A stretch of DNA of 64,000 bases from Noviherbaspirillum autotrophicum (GCF_000818395.1 NZ_JWJG01000028.1:4037051-4101050); one strand, 5' to 3'. Positions 36,836-45,889 are shown, numbered from the stretch's first letter. Numbers and translations: made by a program. The notes: a model not told the origin generated them from the sequence alone.

Positions 36836-37612
36836 CTAGCGCTCGATCCGGCGCCGAAAGAACCACACGTCTTCGCTCGAGGCGGCCGCGTCGAACGCAT
36901 ACCCGTCCGCATCGAACTCCTTCAGCTTCTCCGGCTGCCTGATCCCGTTTTTCACTGCATAGCGCGCCATCATGCCGCGCGCGCGCTTCGCATAAAACGA
37001 AATCACCTTGTATTTGCCGCCCTTCCAGTCCTCGAACACCGGCGTGATGACCGGCGCCTTCAGCAACCGAGGCTTGACCACCTTGAAATACTCTTCCGAC
37101 GCCAGCTTGACCAGAGCCTTCGATTTCTGCTCGGCCAGAACCTGATTAAGCGCCTCGGTCACCCGGTCGCCCCAGAATGCATACAAATCCTTGCCGCGCG
37201 GGTTGGCCAGCCGGGTGCCCATTTCCAGCCGATACGGCTGCATCAGGTCCAGTGGCCGCAGCACACCGTACAGGCCGGATAAAATGCGAATCCGGGATTG
37301 CGCGACATCGAGATGTTTTGCGGTAAGCGACGGCGCATCGAATCCATCGTAGACGTCGCCATTAAATGCGAGAATCGCCTGTTTTGCATTCTCTTTGGTG
37401 AATCTGCGGGACCAGGAAGCGTAACGTCCGACATTTAACACGGCCAACGCATCCGAAATCTGCATCAGGCTCCCAATCTGCGCCGGCGACAGCTGTTTCA
37501 GGACGTCGATCAGTTCGGCCGAATGGTCGATGAAATCAGGGAGGGTGTACGCATCGGTGGTCGCAGGCGTATCGTAGTCGAGCGTCTTGGCGGGCGATAA
37601 AACAATCAGCAT
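36836..37612 (-). CDS. yaaA: Peroxide stress protein YaaA
   Basis: A 258-residue DUF328 protein. It opens [13 protein letters not shown] and has [33 protein letters not shown] (parts: [12 protein letters not shown] and PYRLEMGT), and the C-terminal [17 protein letters not shown]. In E. coli the family lowers free iron and limits Fenton damage under peroxide. The gene diverges from the PIN gene, with only 27 bases between the starts, so their promoters must overlap the opposite genes. Confidence 0.93.
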   Translation of the reverse strand: MLIVLSPAKTLDYDTPATTDAYTLPDFIDHSAELIDVLKQLSPAQIGSLMQISDALAVLNVGRYASWSRRFTKENAKQAILAFNGDVYDGFDAPSLTAKHLDVAQSRIRILSGLYGVLRPLDLMQPYRLEMGTRLANPRGKDLYAFWGDRVTEALNQVLAEQKSKALVKLASEEYFKVVKPRLLKAPVITPVFEDWKGGKYKVISFYAKRARGMMARYAVKNGIRQPEKLKEFDADGYAFDAAASSEDVWFFRRRIER

Positions 37613-37639
37613 GGAAAATCAATCAGGATAACTAAGGCA

Positions 37640-38104
37640 ATGATACCGACGCGCATTGTAATCGACACCAACGTCTGTCTGGATCTGTTCGTCTTTCACG
37701 ACCCGCGCTGGGCAGAGCTGCTTGCGGCGCTGCAGGCCGGGACGGTGGAAGCAGTAACGCGAAACGACTGCCGCACCGAGTGGCTGATGGTTCTGGAGTA
37801 CCGCCATCTCCCGCTGGACGAGCAATCGCGTCCGCTCGCGGCAGCGCAGTTCGATGCCCTGATCACCTGCCTCGCCGCCGACACGCTGTCGCCGTGCGAC
37901 GACATTCGTCTTCCTGTCTGCAAGGATCCGGACGACCAGAAATTCCTCGAACTGGCACGCGACGCCCGGGCGCACACCTTGATCACCAAGGACAAGGCGC
38001 TGCTGAAACTGGGAAAAAGAACCGCGCGGGCGGGGCTGTTCCGTATCATCCGGCCGGAATCCTGGCTGCCGGCCGAAGCGGCTATGGTTACAATGCCAGC
38101 TTGA
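37640..38104 (+). CDS. PIN-domain protein, putative toxin-like nuclease
   Basis: A 154-residue PIN-fold protein. The acidic residues expected at the metal site are Asp9 in IVIDTNVCLDLF, a Glu near ECRTEW-type CRTEWLMVLEY, Asp in DPDDQKFLELA, and Asp in LITKDKALL. It fits the family often annotated as a toxin component, but no antitoxin gene stands beside it. It lies 24 bases before an aminotransferase gene and is probably cotranscribed. An RNA-processing role is as likely as a toxin role. Confidence 0.82.
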   Translation: MIPTRIVIDTNVCLDLFVFHDPRWAELLAALQAGTVEAVTRNDCRTEWLMVLEYRHLPLDEQSRPLAAAQFDALITCLAADTLSPCDDIRLPVCKDPDDQKFLELARDARAHTLITKDKALLKLGKRTARAGLFRIIRPESWLPAEAAMVTMPA

Positions 38105-38128
38105 CTCCCACAACTGTCCGCACCTCGC

Positions 38129-39298
38129 ATGAATCCGTCTTCCAGCACTCCTGCATTGCAGTCGAAACTGCCGAACGTCGGCACCACGATCTTTACCGTC
38201 ATGTCCGCCCTTGCCGCGGAAAAAGGCGCGGTCAACCTGGGCCAGGGCTTTCCTGATTTCGACTGCGATCCGGCGCTGGTCGACGCCGTGACGGCGGCGA
38301 TGAAGCAAGGTCTGAACCAGTATCCGCCGATGGCGGGAGTGCCGGTATTGCGCGAAGCGATCGCGGCAAAAATCGATGCGCTGTATGCGCACGCCTATGA
38401 CGCCGCTACGGAAATCACGGTGACGGCGGGCGCCACCCAGGCCATCCTGACCGCGATCCTGTGCAGCGTGCGGGCGGGCGATGAAGTCATCGTGATCGAA
38501 CCGGCCTACGACAGCTACGTGCCTGCCATTGAGCTGTCCGGTGGCACACCTGTCTTCGTCCAGATGGAAGTTGGCCCGGACGGCTATTCCGTGCCGTGGA
38601 CGAAAGTGGCTGCCGCAGTCACCGACCGCACTCGCCTGATCATGATCAATTCGCCGCACAATCCGACTGGCTCGGTGCTGCGCGCGGCCGACCTGGAAGC
38701 GCTCGCAGCCATCGTACGCGGAACCGGCATCCTGATCATTTCCGACGAAGTGTACGAGCATATGGTGTACGACGCTGTGCGCCATGAATCGGTCTGCCGA
38801 CACCCTGAGCTGGCGGCGCGCTCCTTCGTCATCTCCAGCTTTGGCAAGACCTACCATGTGACCGGATGGAAGGTTGGCTATGTCGCCGCTCCGGCGCCGC
38901 TGTCCGCCGAATTCCGCAAGGTACATCAATTCAACGTCTTTACCGTCAATACGCCGGTGCAGCATGCACTGGCGCGCTACATGAGCGATCCGGCGCCCTA
39001 TCTCGAACTGCCGGCGTTCTACCAGCGCAAGCGCGACCTGTTTCGCGCCGGCCTCGCGTCGACCCGCTTCAAACTGCTTCCATCCGACGGCACCTATTTC
39101 CAGTGCGTCGATTACTCCGGCATTTCGGACATGGCGGAAGCCGACTTTGCAAAATGGCTGACGGCGGAAATCGGCGTTGCCGCCATTCCGGTATCCGCCT
39201 TCTATCACCGGCCGCACGAATCGGGCATCGTCCGCTTCTGTTTCGCCAAAAGAGACGAAACCCTGCACCGTGCCTTGGAACGGCTTGCAACCCTCTAG
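38129..39298 (+). CDS. PLP-dependent aminotransferase, methionine aminotransferase type
   Basis: Class I aminotransferase of 389 residues, most like YbdL, which transaminates methionine and aromatic amino acids. The N-terminus has LGQGFPDFDCDPALVDAV; the PLP-binding Lys is in SSFGKTYHVTGWKVGY, and the substrate Arg in the late FCFAKRDETL region. The ATG at 38129 lies 24 bases after the PIN gene. The exact substrate is an inference from similarity. Confidence 0.87.
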   Translation: MNPSSSTPALQSKLPNVGTTIFTVMSALAAEKGAVNLGQGFPDFDCDPALVDAVTAAMKQGLNQYPPMAGVPVLREAIAAKIDALYAHAYDAATEITVTAGATQAILTAILCSVRAGDEVIVIEPAYDSYVPAIELSGGTPVFVQMEVGPDGYSVPWTKVAAAVTDRTRLIMINSPHNPTGSVLRAADLEALAAIVRGTGILIISDEVYEHMVYDAVRHESVCRHPELAARSFVISSFGKTYHVTGWKVGYVAAPAPLSAEFRKVHQFNVFTVNTPVQHALARYMSDPAPYLELPAFYQRKRDLFRAGLASTRFKLLPSDGTYFQCVDYSGISDMAEADFAKWLTAEIGVAAIPVSAFYHRPHESGIVRFCFAKRDETLHRALERLATL

Positions 39299-39454
39299 AA
39301 AATTTCTTATGCTGCCTATAGGAAACAACAAAATTTGCCGATAACAGAGGCAAGGCGCGCCAGATTATTCATCGCCGGCCTGAAAGCAAGTTAAATAAAA
39401 GACATGCAAGGCCGCATTTTGCAACCCCGTCATTGTTCAGTGCAGGGATAGCAG

Positions 39455-40609
39455 ATGGACCAGAAAAACCTCACTGTTGCGGACTTCCTGATCGGCCAGC
39501 CATTGCCATGGGACGTCTACACCGAAGGCGACAAGCTGCTGCTGCGCCGCGGGCAAATCGTCCAGTCCGTAGAACAGTTGAACAAGCTGTTCGAGCGCGG
39601 CCTGTATATCAATCGCTCCGCAGAGGAAGAGGCAGCAGCATCGGCCAAGGCGCACGAACGCCCCGCACCCAAGAAGGCGGAAACCCCGTCCGCGCTGCAT
39701 TTCATCAATCTGGCCAACAAGCGGCTCGAGCGCCTGCAGTACAACCTGGCCAATGAAGACGGCGCGCAGGAAAAGATCCTCGAAGTAGTAAAAGCCCTCA
39801 CTCATGCGGCAAACATCCACTCCGACGTGGCGCTGGCCAGCGTTCTGCTCAATCAGGATGCCGCTAACTATGCCGTGCGGCATAGCGTTGATACCGCGAT
39901 CGTTGCGCTGCACGTGGCACGCGCGATGAAGAAAACGCCGGAGGAGATTCAAATCATCATGGCAGCGGCCTTGACCATGAATATCGGCATGCTGCGCCAG
40001 CAGGATCATCTCGAAAGCAAATCCGAACCGCTCACCGAGAAGGAAAACGACGTCATCCGCCATCATCCGCAGGAGTCAGTCGCCCTCCTGCGCCAGGCCG
40101 GCGTCACGCATCCGGAATGGCTATCGTATGTGCTGCTGCACCATGAAAACGAGGATGGCAGCGGCTATCCGCTCGGCACCGATATCGGGGACATCCCGCA
40201 AAACGCCAGAATCGTCGCGATGGCCGACCGCTATTGCGCGGCCGTCGCTCACCGCAAATACCGCAAGACCTTGATGCCGAATGCGTCGCTGCGCGATGTG
40301 CTGATGGCCGGCGGCAAGGCCAGCGATCCCATGCTGGCCGCCTACTTCATCAAGGAGCTCGGCATGTATCCGCCGGGCGCCTTCGTGCGTCTGCAAAGCG
40401 AGGAAATCGCGGTGGTGACAAAACGGGCGACCGCCGATTCTGCGGCAGTCGTGCATGCCTTCATCGGCCCGCGCAACTCCGCGCTTTCCATCCCGCTGCA
40501 ACGTGAAACAGCGAAGAAAGCGTTTGCGATCCGGGAAGCTGTGTCCAGCGATCAGATCACCCTGCGCTTCAGCATGCATCAGCTCTGGGGCGACGTTGCC
40601 TCGCCATGA
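39455..40609 (+). CDS. HD-GYP-like protein with the HD pair replaced
   Basis: A 384-residue cytoplasmic protein in the HD-GYP mould. The N-terminal domain (about 1-60) resembles that of known HD-GYP proteins; a linker rich in Ala and Glu follows. The HD-GYP domain (about 135-265) has RHSVDTAIVALHVARA, HHPQES, and HHENEDGSGYP with the GYP loop. Where the catalytic His-Asp should be (LHDIGK), the sequence reads TMNIGM (Met175, Asn176). Loss of a metal-binding pair suggests reduced or absent phosphodiesterase activity, perhaps a cyclic-di-GMP receptor. Confidence 0.85.
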   Translation: MDQKNLTVADFLIGQPLPWDVYTEGDKLLLRRGQIVQSVEQLNKLFERGLYINRSAEEEAAASAKAHERPAPKKAETPSALHFINLANKRLERLQYNLANEDGAQEKILEVVKALTHAANIHSDVALASVLLNQDAANYAVRHSVDTAIVALHVARAMKKTPEEIQIIMAAALTMNIGMLRQQDHLESKSEPLTEKENDVIRHHPQESVALLRQAGVTHPEWLSYVLLHHENEDGSGYPLGTDIGDIPQNARIVAMADRYCAAVAHRKYRKTLMPNASLRDVLMAGGKASDPMLAAYFIKELGMYPPGAFVRLQSEEIAVVTKRATADSAAVVHAFIGPRNSALSIPLQRETAKKAFAIREAVSSDQITLRFSMHQLWGDVASP

Positions 40610-40611
40610 AT

Positions 40612-40632
40612 AAAGGCCGCGCAGCGGCCTTT
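40612..40632. terminator. Bidirectional terminator between HD-GYP and GST genes
   Basis: AAAGGCCGC (40612-40620) and GCGGCCTTT (40624-40632) form a 9-bp stem with a 3-base loop, with T-rich sequence following on the plus strand. The flanking genes converge. Confidence 0.8.
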
Positions 40633-40640
40633 TCTTCGGA

Positions 40641-41288
40641 TTATTTGAAGCGCTGCCTGAACAGTTCGGAGTTGGCCTTGCGATCCGCATTGACGCGCTG
40701 CGCAGCCGGGCGCGCATTCATCATCGCCACATATTCCTGCACCGGCAAATCGGCCAGCACATCTTCGCCATAGATCTTCTTTGTCGTGCTGCTAATCAGC
40801 GGTAAATGAACCAGCGCGGCACAATCCGCCATGGTGAATTGCGCACCAGCCACATAGGGCGCGAATTTCGCCAGGTGCGCAAACGCCTTTGCATTGCGCC
40901 GCAACAGCTTGCGCGCGCGCTCTTTCACCTCATCCGACACCTTGCCGCCGAAGAAGGCTTCCACGAACAATTCGCGCGCCACCAGCTCCAGATGCAGTTC
41001 CAGGAAGGTGATCAGCTCGCGCACCTTGGCGGCAGCGAACGGATCGGGCGGCAGCAGCGGCTTTTCCCGATAGGCAGCTTCGAGATACTCCATCATCACC
41101 TGCGATTCGCACAGCAGGCCGTGCTCCGTTTCGAAAAAGGGCACCTTGCCGAGCGGCGAGCGCGCCAGCATCTCGGGGGAACGGTCGGTCCATACCAGCT
41201 CTTCTTCGAATGGCACTCCCTTTTCCAGCAGCGCGAACTTGACCTTGTTGTAGTAATTGCTGGCGGCAAAGCCGCAGAGTTTCAGCAT
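40641..41288 (-). CDS. Glutathione S-transferase family protein
   Basis: A 215-residue GST with the thioredoxin-fold N-domain (LKLCGFAASNYYNKVKFALLEKG; parts CGFAASNYYN and VKFALLEKG), the cis-Pro region GKVPFFE, the glutathione-binding SQVMMEYLEA, and a helical C-domain. The start at 41288 has GGGGGAGA upstream; a longer frame to 41387 would overlap the opposite promoter. Substrate is unknown. It diverges from the enoyl-CoA hydratase gene, with 158 bases between. Confidence 0.88.
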   Translation of the reverse strand: MLKLCGFAASNYYNKVKFALLEKGVPFEEELVWTDRSPEMLARSPLGKVPFFETEHGLLCESQVMMEYLEAAYREKPLLPPDPFAAAKVRELITFLELHLELVARELFVEAFFGGKVSDEVKERARKLLRRNAKAFAHLAKFAPYVAGAQFTMADCAALVHLPLISSTTKKIYGEDVLADLPVQEYVAMMNARPAAQRVNADRKANSELFRQRFK

Positions 41289-41366
41289 GTCGTCTCCCCC
41301 TCTTGTTGATGGTTTCTTGTGCGAGAAGCTTACCGCAGGAAATAATCGATTTGCAGCCTCGCCCAC

Positions 41367-41393
41367 TTGACTCCCGCATTTCGGCAATAATAT
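41367..41393 (+). promoter_or_regulatory. Candidate promoter of the enoyl-CoA hydratase gene
   Basis: TTGACT at 41367-41372 and TAATAT at 41388-41393 resemble -35 and -10 boxes with a short 15-bp spacer, about 55 bases before the start at 41447. The short spacer lowers confidence. Confidence 0.4.
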
Positions 41394-41446
41394 CGTGCAA
41401 TGCTATTGCGTTTCATCGCACATCAATTTTCCAACCCGCCATCACC

Positions 41447-42226
41447 ATGTCCGCCGAACTCCAAGCCTCGCGCCAGGACGCGACCCTGATTCTGACCATC
41501 TCCAATCCCGGCGCCAGGAATGCACTCCATCCTGATATGTACGCCGCTGCGATCGAGACCCTGACCACCGCCGAACGCGACGAGTCGATCCGTGCCGTCG
41601 TGCTGACCGGTGCCGACCATTTTTTCTGCGCCGGTGGCAACCTCAACCGGCTCCTCGATAACCGCAGCAAGGATCCGTCCGTGCAGGCCGACGCGATCGA
41701 CCAGTTGAACGGCTGGATCGAGGCGATCCGCGACTGCCCGAAACCGGTCATTGCCGCCGTCGACGGTGCGGCAGCCGGGGCCGGCTTTTCGCTGGCGCTG
41801 GCTTGCGACATGATCGTCGCCGGCCAATCCGCCAAGTTCGTGATGGCCTATGTACGCGTCGGCCTCACGCCCGACGGCGGCGGCTCCTGGTTGTTGACGC
41901 GCGCCCTGCCGCGCCAGTTGGCGTTTGAAGTCCTTGTCGAAGGCAAGCCGGTGAGTGCGCCGCGGCTGCATGACTTGGGCCTGGTCAATCGCCTGGTAGC
42001 CGACGGCACTGCGCTCGACGCTGCCCTTACCTGGGCCGACGAGCTGGCCGAACTGTCGCCCAATGCCGTCGAACGCATCAAGTCGCTCACGCACGAAGCG
42101 CAAGTCAGCACGCTGTCCAAGCACTTCGACACCGAAAAGCGGCATTTTGTCGAGAGCCTGCATCATCGCGACGCGCACGAAGGCATTACCGCTTTCCTGG
42201 ATAAAAGAAAGCCTCACTACAAATGA
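41447..42226 (+). CDS. Enoyl-CoA hydratase/isomerase family protein
   Basis: A 259-residue crotonase-fold protein. The oxyanion-hole segments are HFFCAGGNLNRL and GAAAGAGFSLALACDMIVA, and the order of helices is typical. The start at 41447 (MSAELQASR) lacks a strong ribosome site but fits the family N-terminus; a longer frame from 41303 would extend into the opposite gene's promoter. The stop overlaps the next ATG by 4 bases (ATGA). The reaction partner is unknown; fatty-acid or aromatic-acid oxidation are both possible. Confidence 0.9.
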   Translation: MSAELQASRQDATLILTISNPGARNALHPDMYAAAIETLTTAERDESIRAVVLTGADHFFCAGGNLNRLLDNRSKDPSVQADAIDQLNGWIEAIRDCPKPVIAAVDGAAAGAGFSLALACDMIVAGQSAKFVMAYVRVGLTPDGGGSWLLTRALPRQLAFEVLVEGKPVSAPRLHDLGLVNRLVADGTALDAALTWADELAELSPNAVERIKSLTHEAQVSTLSKHFDTEKRHFVESLHHRDAHEGITAFLDKRKPHYK

Positions 42227-42927
42227 CTCCCCATCAAAGGCGGCGCATCTACCTGATGCGCCACGGCAGCGTCACGTATTTCGACGACCAGGGCAAACCC
42301 TTTCTCCCCGAACAGGTGCCTCTGAACGAACTAGGCCGACAGCAGGCTACCGCCGCGGGCAAGGTATTCGCGCAGGCTGGATTGCATTTTGACCGGGTGA
42401 TCGTGTCCGGCTTGCCGCGCACCGTCGAAACTGCAACACGGGTCTTGGCCGAAACCGGACAGCAAATCGAACTGGAGCAATGGCCCGACCTGGAAGAACT
42501 ACGTGGCGGCAAGCTCTCGGCGATTCCCGACGAAAGCCTGAAAGAGGCCTTCGTCGGCGCGTTTGACGGGCTAGTACCGGAAGACAAGCAATTTCTCGGC
42601 GGCGAAACCATCGGCCAGCTGCTGGACCGCGTGCATCCATGCATCGACCGCCTGCGCGCCGATCAATCCTGGGATACGGTCCTGCTGGTGCTGCATGGCG
42701 GCGTCAATCGCGCCATCCTGTCCTATGCGCTGACCAACCAGCGGCTCTTCCTCGGCAACCTGGCGCAGACTGCCGGCTGCATCAATGCCATAGACGTCGG
42801 CGCAGTCCACGCTGACTGGGTGGTCCGCATCGTCAATTACTCGCCCATCTCTGAACTACAGGGCGAATCGCGCCACACTACGATGGAAGTACTGCTGGAG
42901 CAGTACCGCAAGTCGCGCGGCCTGTAG
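42223..42927 (+). CDS. Histidine phosphatase family protein
   Basis: A 234-residue phosphoglycerate-mutase-like phosphatase with the RHG catalytic motif in IYLMRHGSVTY near residue 13, a second Arg in GLPRTVETA, a Glu in the EELRGGKLS region, and the late His in VLLVLHGGVNRAIL. It overlaps the hydratase gene by 4 bases and is translationally coupled to it. The substrate is unknown. Confidence 0.88.
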   Translation: MTPHQRRRIYLMRHGSVTYFDDQGKPFLPEQVPLNELGRQQATAAGKVFAQAGLHFDRVIVSGLPRTVETATRVLAETGQQIELEQWPDLEELRGGKLSAIPDESLKEAFVGAFDGLVPEDKQFLGGETIGQLLDRVHPCIDRLRADQSWDTVLLVLHGGVNRAILSYALTNQRLFLGNLAQTAGCINAIDVGAVHADWVVRIVNYSPISELQGESRHTTMEVLLEQYRKSRGL

Positions 42928-42943
42928 GCAGCCGAGCGCCTTA

Positions 42944-42984
42944 TTGGCTACGTGCCAGCACAAGCTAAAATAGTACGGTCGTAC
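42944..42984 (+). promoter_or_regulatory. Promoter with an ACGGTCGT operator-like repeat
   Basis: TTGGCT (42944-42949), a 16-bp spacer and TAAAAT (42966-42971) make a good promoter before the kinase-fold gene. Directly after it, GTACGGTCGTAC (42973-42984) is an inverted repeat placed at the expected transcription start. A near-identical GAACGGTCGTGC follows the -10 box of the acyl-CoA dehydrogenase cluster on the opposite strand near 48.27 kb. Confidence 0.6.
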
Positions 42985-43041
42985 ACTTTTATGATGTAAA
43001 ATGAGCCATCGTTGATCCGCCCCTTACGCAAAGGAGACAAG

Positions 43042-44109
43042 ATGTTCGAAGAATTCATGGGCACCCGGCCGGTGTCGGAACGCGCGAAGTTCGATGTCGA
43101 CGCATTGCAGGCATACATGCGCGACCACGTCGAAGGCTATTCCGGTGCGCCGCTTACCGTTGAACAATTCAAGGGGGGGCAATCCAACCCGACCTTCAAG
43201 CTTTCCGCGGGCGACCAGCGCTATGTACTGCGCACCAAGCCGGGACCGGCCGCCAAGCTGCTCGCCTCCGCCCATGCGATCGACCGCGAGTTCCGCGTGA
43301 TGGACGCGCTCAACAAGGCTGGATTTCCCGCGGCGCGACAATACGCATTGTGTCTGGACGAGTCGGTGATCGGCCGCGCCTTCTACATCATGGAATTCGT
43401 CGACGGCCGCGTGCTGTGGGACCAGTCCATGCCGGGCATGAGCAACGCCGATCGCGCTGCCCACTACGACGAGATGAACCGCGTAATCGCACAGCTGCAT
43501 ACGATCGATTACGCCGCCATCGGCTTGGCCGATTTCGGCAAGCCGGGCAACTACTTTGCGCGCCAGATCGACCGCTGGACCAAGCAGTACCGCGCATCGG
43601 AAACCGAAAAGATCGACGCGATGGACAAGCTGATCGAATGGCTGCCGAATAACATCCCGCCTGGCGACGAAACCAGCATCGTGCATGGCGACTACCGTCT
43701 CGACAACATGATCTTCCATCCCACCGAGCCGCGCGTGCTGGCCGTCCTGGACTGGGAATTGTCGACGCTGGGCCATCCACTGGCCGATTTCTCGTACCAC
43801 TGCATGAGCTGGCATATCCCTCAGGGGCAGTTCCGCGGCATCGGCGGCCTCGACCACAAGGCGCTCGGCATCCCCACCGAAGACGAGTACATTGCGAAAT
43901 ACTGCGAGCGCACCGGCAAGACGATCCGCAAGGAAGACTTCGACTTCTACCTCGCCTACAACATGTTCCGCCTGGCCGGCATCATGCAGGGCATCATGAA
44001 GCGCTACGTCGACGGCACCGCCGCCAGCGAGCAGGCGCTCAAGAACGGCAAGGCCGCGCGCCCGATGGCGGAAATGGGGTGGAGCTACGCGTCCCGCGCC
44101 AAGGGCTGA
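43042..44109 (+). CDS. Phosphotransferase family protein (ACAD10/11-like kinase fold)
   Basis: A 355-residue aminoglycoside-phosphotransferase-fold protein. The catalytic HGDYRLDNM and metal-binding DWELSTLGHPLAD are intact, and the ATP-binding part starts near FKGGQSNPTFKL. The family is related to the kinase domain of ACAD10/ACAD11, which act on 4-hydroxy fatty acids. The ATG at 43042 has AAGGAG; a TTG at 43012 would be the alternative. Its promoter shares an operator motif with the acyl-CoA dehydrogenase cluster, so a fatty-acid role is the best guess. Confidence 0.87.
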   Translation: MFEEFMGTRPVSERAKFDVDALQAYMRDHVEGYSGAPLTVEQFKGGQSNPTFKLSAGDQRYVLRTKPGPAAKLLASAHAIDREFRVMDALNKAGFPAARQYALCLDESVIGRAFYIMEFVDGRVLWDQSMPGMSNADRAAHYDEMNRVIAQLHTIDYAAIGLADFGKPGNYFARQIDRWTKQYRASETEKIDAMDKLIEWLPNNIPPGDETSIVHGDYRLDNMIFHPTEPRVLAVLDWELSTLGHPLADFSYHCMSWHIPQGQFRGIGGLDHKALGIPTEDEYIAKYCERTGKTIRKEDFDFYLAYNMFRLAGIMQGIMKRYVDGTAASEQALKNGKAARPMAEMGWSYASRAKG

Positions 44110-44131
44110 TCCCCGTCCTTCTTGTCAGCAC

Positions 44132-44174
44132 GGAACCTCAAACTTCTGCATAATCAAACAGGGTTTGAGGTTCC
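44132..44174. repeat. 12-bp inverted repeat before the second GST gene
   Basis: GGAACCTCAAAC (44132-44143) and GTTTGAGGTTCC (44163-44174) are perfect complements 19 bases apart, between the kinase-fold gene and the GST start at 44192. The arms end 17 bases before the ATG. It may be an operator or a stem that shapes the leader; GCATAAT in the loop could serve as a -10 element. Confidence 0.6.
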
Positions 44175-44191
44175 GATAACGAGGAGAAAAA

Positions 44192-44884
44192 ATGATCGAC
44201 GTTTATACCGCCGCCACGCCGAACGGCCACAAGATTCACATCATGCTGGAAGAATGCGGCCTGCCCTACCGGGTACATCCCATCAACATCGGCGAAGGCG
44301 ACCAATTCAAGCCCGAATTCCTTGCGATTTCCCCTAACAACAAGATTCCTGCCATCGTTGACGCCGATGGCCCGGACGGCAAGCCGATCTCGCTGTTCGA
44401 ATCCGGCGCGATCCTCGTCTACCTCGCCAGCAAAGCCGGCAAATTCCTGGGCGACACCGACCGCCAGAAATTTGTGACCTTGCAGTGGCTGATGTTCCAG
44501 ATGGGCGGCGTCGGGCCGATGCTGGGGCAGGCGCACCACTTCCGCATCTATGCGCCGGAAAAAATCGAGTACGCGGTCAACCGCTATACCAATGAAGCAA
44601 AGCGTCTGTACGGCGTGATCGACAAGCAGCTGTCGAACAATGCCTATCTGGCTGGCGACGAATATACGATCGCCGATATTGCCACTTTCCCCTGGCTGCG
44701 CTCATGGAAGAATCAGGGGGTCGAGCTGGCGGAATTTCCGAATGTGAAGCGCTGGTTCGACGAACTCAGCGAACGTCCTGCCGTCAAGCGCGGCGTCGAA
44801 GTGCTGGCCAGCGCGCAAAAGCCACTGACGGACGACAAGGCGAGAGAAATGCTGTTCGGGAAAGCCCAGTACGCAAAGCACTGA
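44192..44884 (+). CDS. Glutathione S-transferase, YfcG/YghU-like
   Basis: A 230-residue GST of the Nu-like group that acts as a disulfide-bond oxidoreductase with glutathione. It opens MIDVYTAATPNGHKIHIMLEE and has the conserved ISPNNKIPAIVD and LFESGAILVYLA motifs. GAGGAG precedes the ATG at 44192. It is separate from the other GST in the window and shares little beyond the fold. The enzyme family is sure; its in vivo substrate is not. Confidence 0.9.
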   Translation: MIDVYTAATPNGHKIHIMLEECGLPYRVHPINIGEGDQFKPEFLAISPNNKIPAIVDADGPDGKPISLFESGAILVYLASKAGKFLGDTDRQKFVTLQWLMFQMGGVGPMLGQAHHFRIYAPEKIEYAVNRYTNEAKRLYGVIDKQLSNNAYLAGDEYTIADIATFPWLRSWKNQGVELAEFPNVKRWFDELSERPAVKRGVEVLASAQKPLTDDKAREMLFGKAQYAKH

Positions 44885-44929
44885 ACAACCGAACGTCCCG
44901 GGCAGCCAGGACGTTTGACAGAATGACGA

Positions 44930-45385
44930 TTACCAATAGCGCAGCGAAATCGATTCGGCTATACAGACCGGCTTGTCGCCGCCCTCGCGCTCAACCGTCA
45001 CCTTCCAGATAAGCTGCGCGCCATTCTCGATATCTTCCACGCCTTGCAAGATCATGCGGGCGCGCACCTTGCTCCCGACCGGAACGGGCGCCGGGAAGCG
45101 TACCTTGTTAAGGCCGTAATTCACGCCCATTTTACTCATCGGCATGCTGACTGCACTCTCCATCAGCATCGGCAGCAGCGACAGCGTGAGAAAGCCATGC
45201 GCGATGGTGCCGCCGTAGGGCGACTCCTTGCGGGAGCGCTCGACGTCGATATGAATCCATTGATGGTCGCCGGTCGCGTCGGCAAACATGTTGATGCGCT
45301 CCTGGCTGATCGCAACCCAGTCGCTCACTGCGACTTCCTGCCCAATCAGGCTTTTTAATTCTTCTACCGAAGTAATTTCACGCAT
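44930..45385 (-). CDS. MaoC-like dehydratase (hotdog fold), first
   Basis: A 151-residue single-hotdog MaoC protein. The R-hydratase motif is ATGDHQWIHIDVERS with the catalytic Asp and His, then GGTIAHGFLTLSLLP. It hydrates an enoyl-CoA, or forms a dimer with its neighbour. It is the last gene of the minus-strand run ACAD-ACAD-MaoC-MaoC and lies 28 bases from the previous one. TGAGGAGACA is its ribosome site. The natural acyl group is unknown. Confidence 0.86.
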   Translation of the reverse strand: MREITSVEELKSLIGQEVAVSDWVAISQERINMFADATGDHQWIHIDVERSRKESPYGGTIAHGFLTLSLLPMLMESAVSMPMSKMGVNYGLNKVRFPAPVPVGSKVRARMILQGVEDIENGAQLIWKVTVEREGGDKPVCIAESISLRYW

Positions 45386-45413
45386 GTTGTCTCCTCACTG
45401 ATCTCGTTGATTT

Positions 45414-45869
45414 TCAGGCAGGCCGGCGCTGGAACATGCCCATCCCCTTGACGGTGGCGACTAACTCTCCATGCTGGTTTTTCGCTTCCCACAAGGTGAC
45501 GACGACGCCGCGATCCGGCCGGCTGCCCGAAGGCCGCTTTTCCAGCGCGGTGGTGGTGACAGTCAGGGTGTCGCCGCCGCGCACCGGCTTGAGCCAGCGG
45601 ATCTCATCGACCCCGGGCGAACCCAGGCTGGCGGCGCGATTGAGGAATCCATCCACCATCAAGCGCATGATCATGCCGCAGGTATGCCACCCGCTGGCGA
45701 TGATGCCGCCATACATCGATTTTGCCGCAGCCTCCTTGTCGACATGAAAAGGTTGGGGGTCGAACTGTGTCGCGAAATCGATGATTTCTTCCTCCGCCAC
45801 AGTACGGTGTCCGACTTCAATGGTTTTGCCTACTTCAAAATCTTCAAAGTACCAGTTCGGTTGCAACAT
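45414..45869 (-). CDS. MaoC-like dehydratase (hotdog fold), second
   Basis: A 151-residue MaoC-family protein with [15 protein letters not shown] at the N-terminus and [17 protein letters not shown] then [17 protein letters not shown]. In place of the usual D-x4-H catalytic spacing it reads FDPQPFHVD, which keeps an Asp and His. The pair of small MaoC proteins in one operon recalls heteromeric hydratases such as ChsH1-ChsH2. It starts 20 bases after the small acyl-CoA dehydrogenase. Confidence 0.84.
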   Translation of the reverse strand: MLQPNWYFEDFEVGKTIEVGHRTVAEEEIIDFATQFDPQPFHVDKEAAAKSMYGGIIASGWHTCGMIMRLMVDGFLNRAASLGSPGVDEIRWLKPVRGGDTLTVTTTALEKRPSGSRPDRGVVVTLWEAKNQHGELVATVKGMGMFQRRPA

Positions 45870-45889
45870 GTCCCCTCCCCCCCTTTAAT

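Noticed and set aside
37619-39331. Minus-strand frame of 570 codons opposite the PIN and aminotransferase genes
   Set aside because: The plus-strand genes have clear domains; the minus frame does not.
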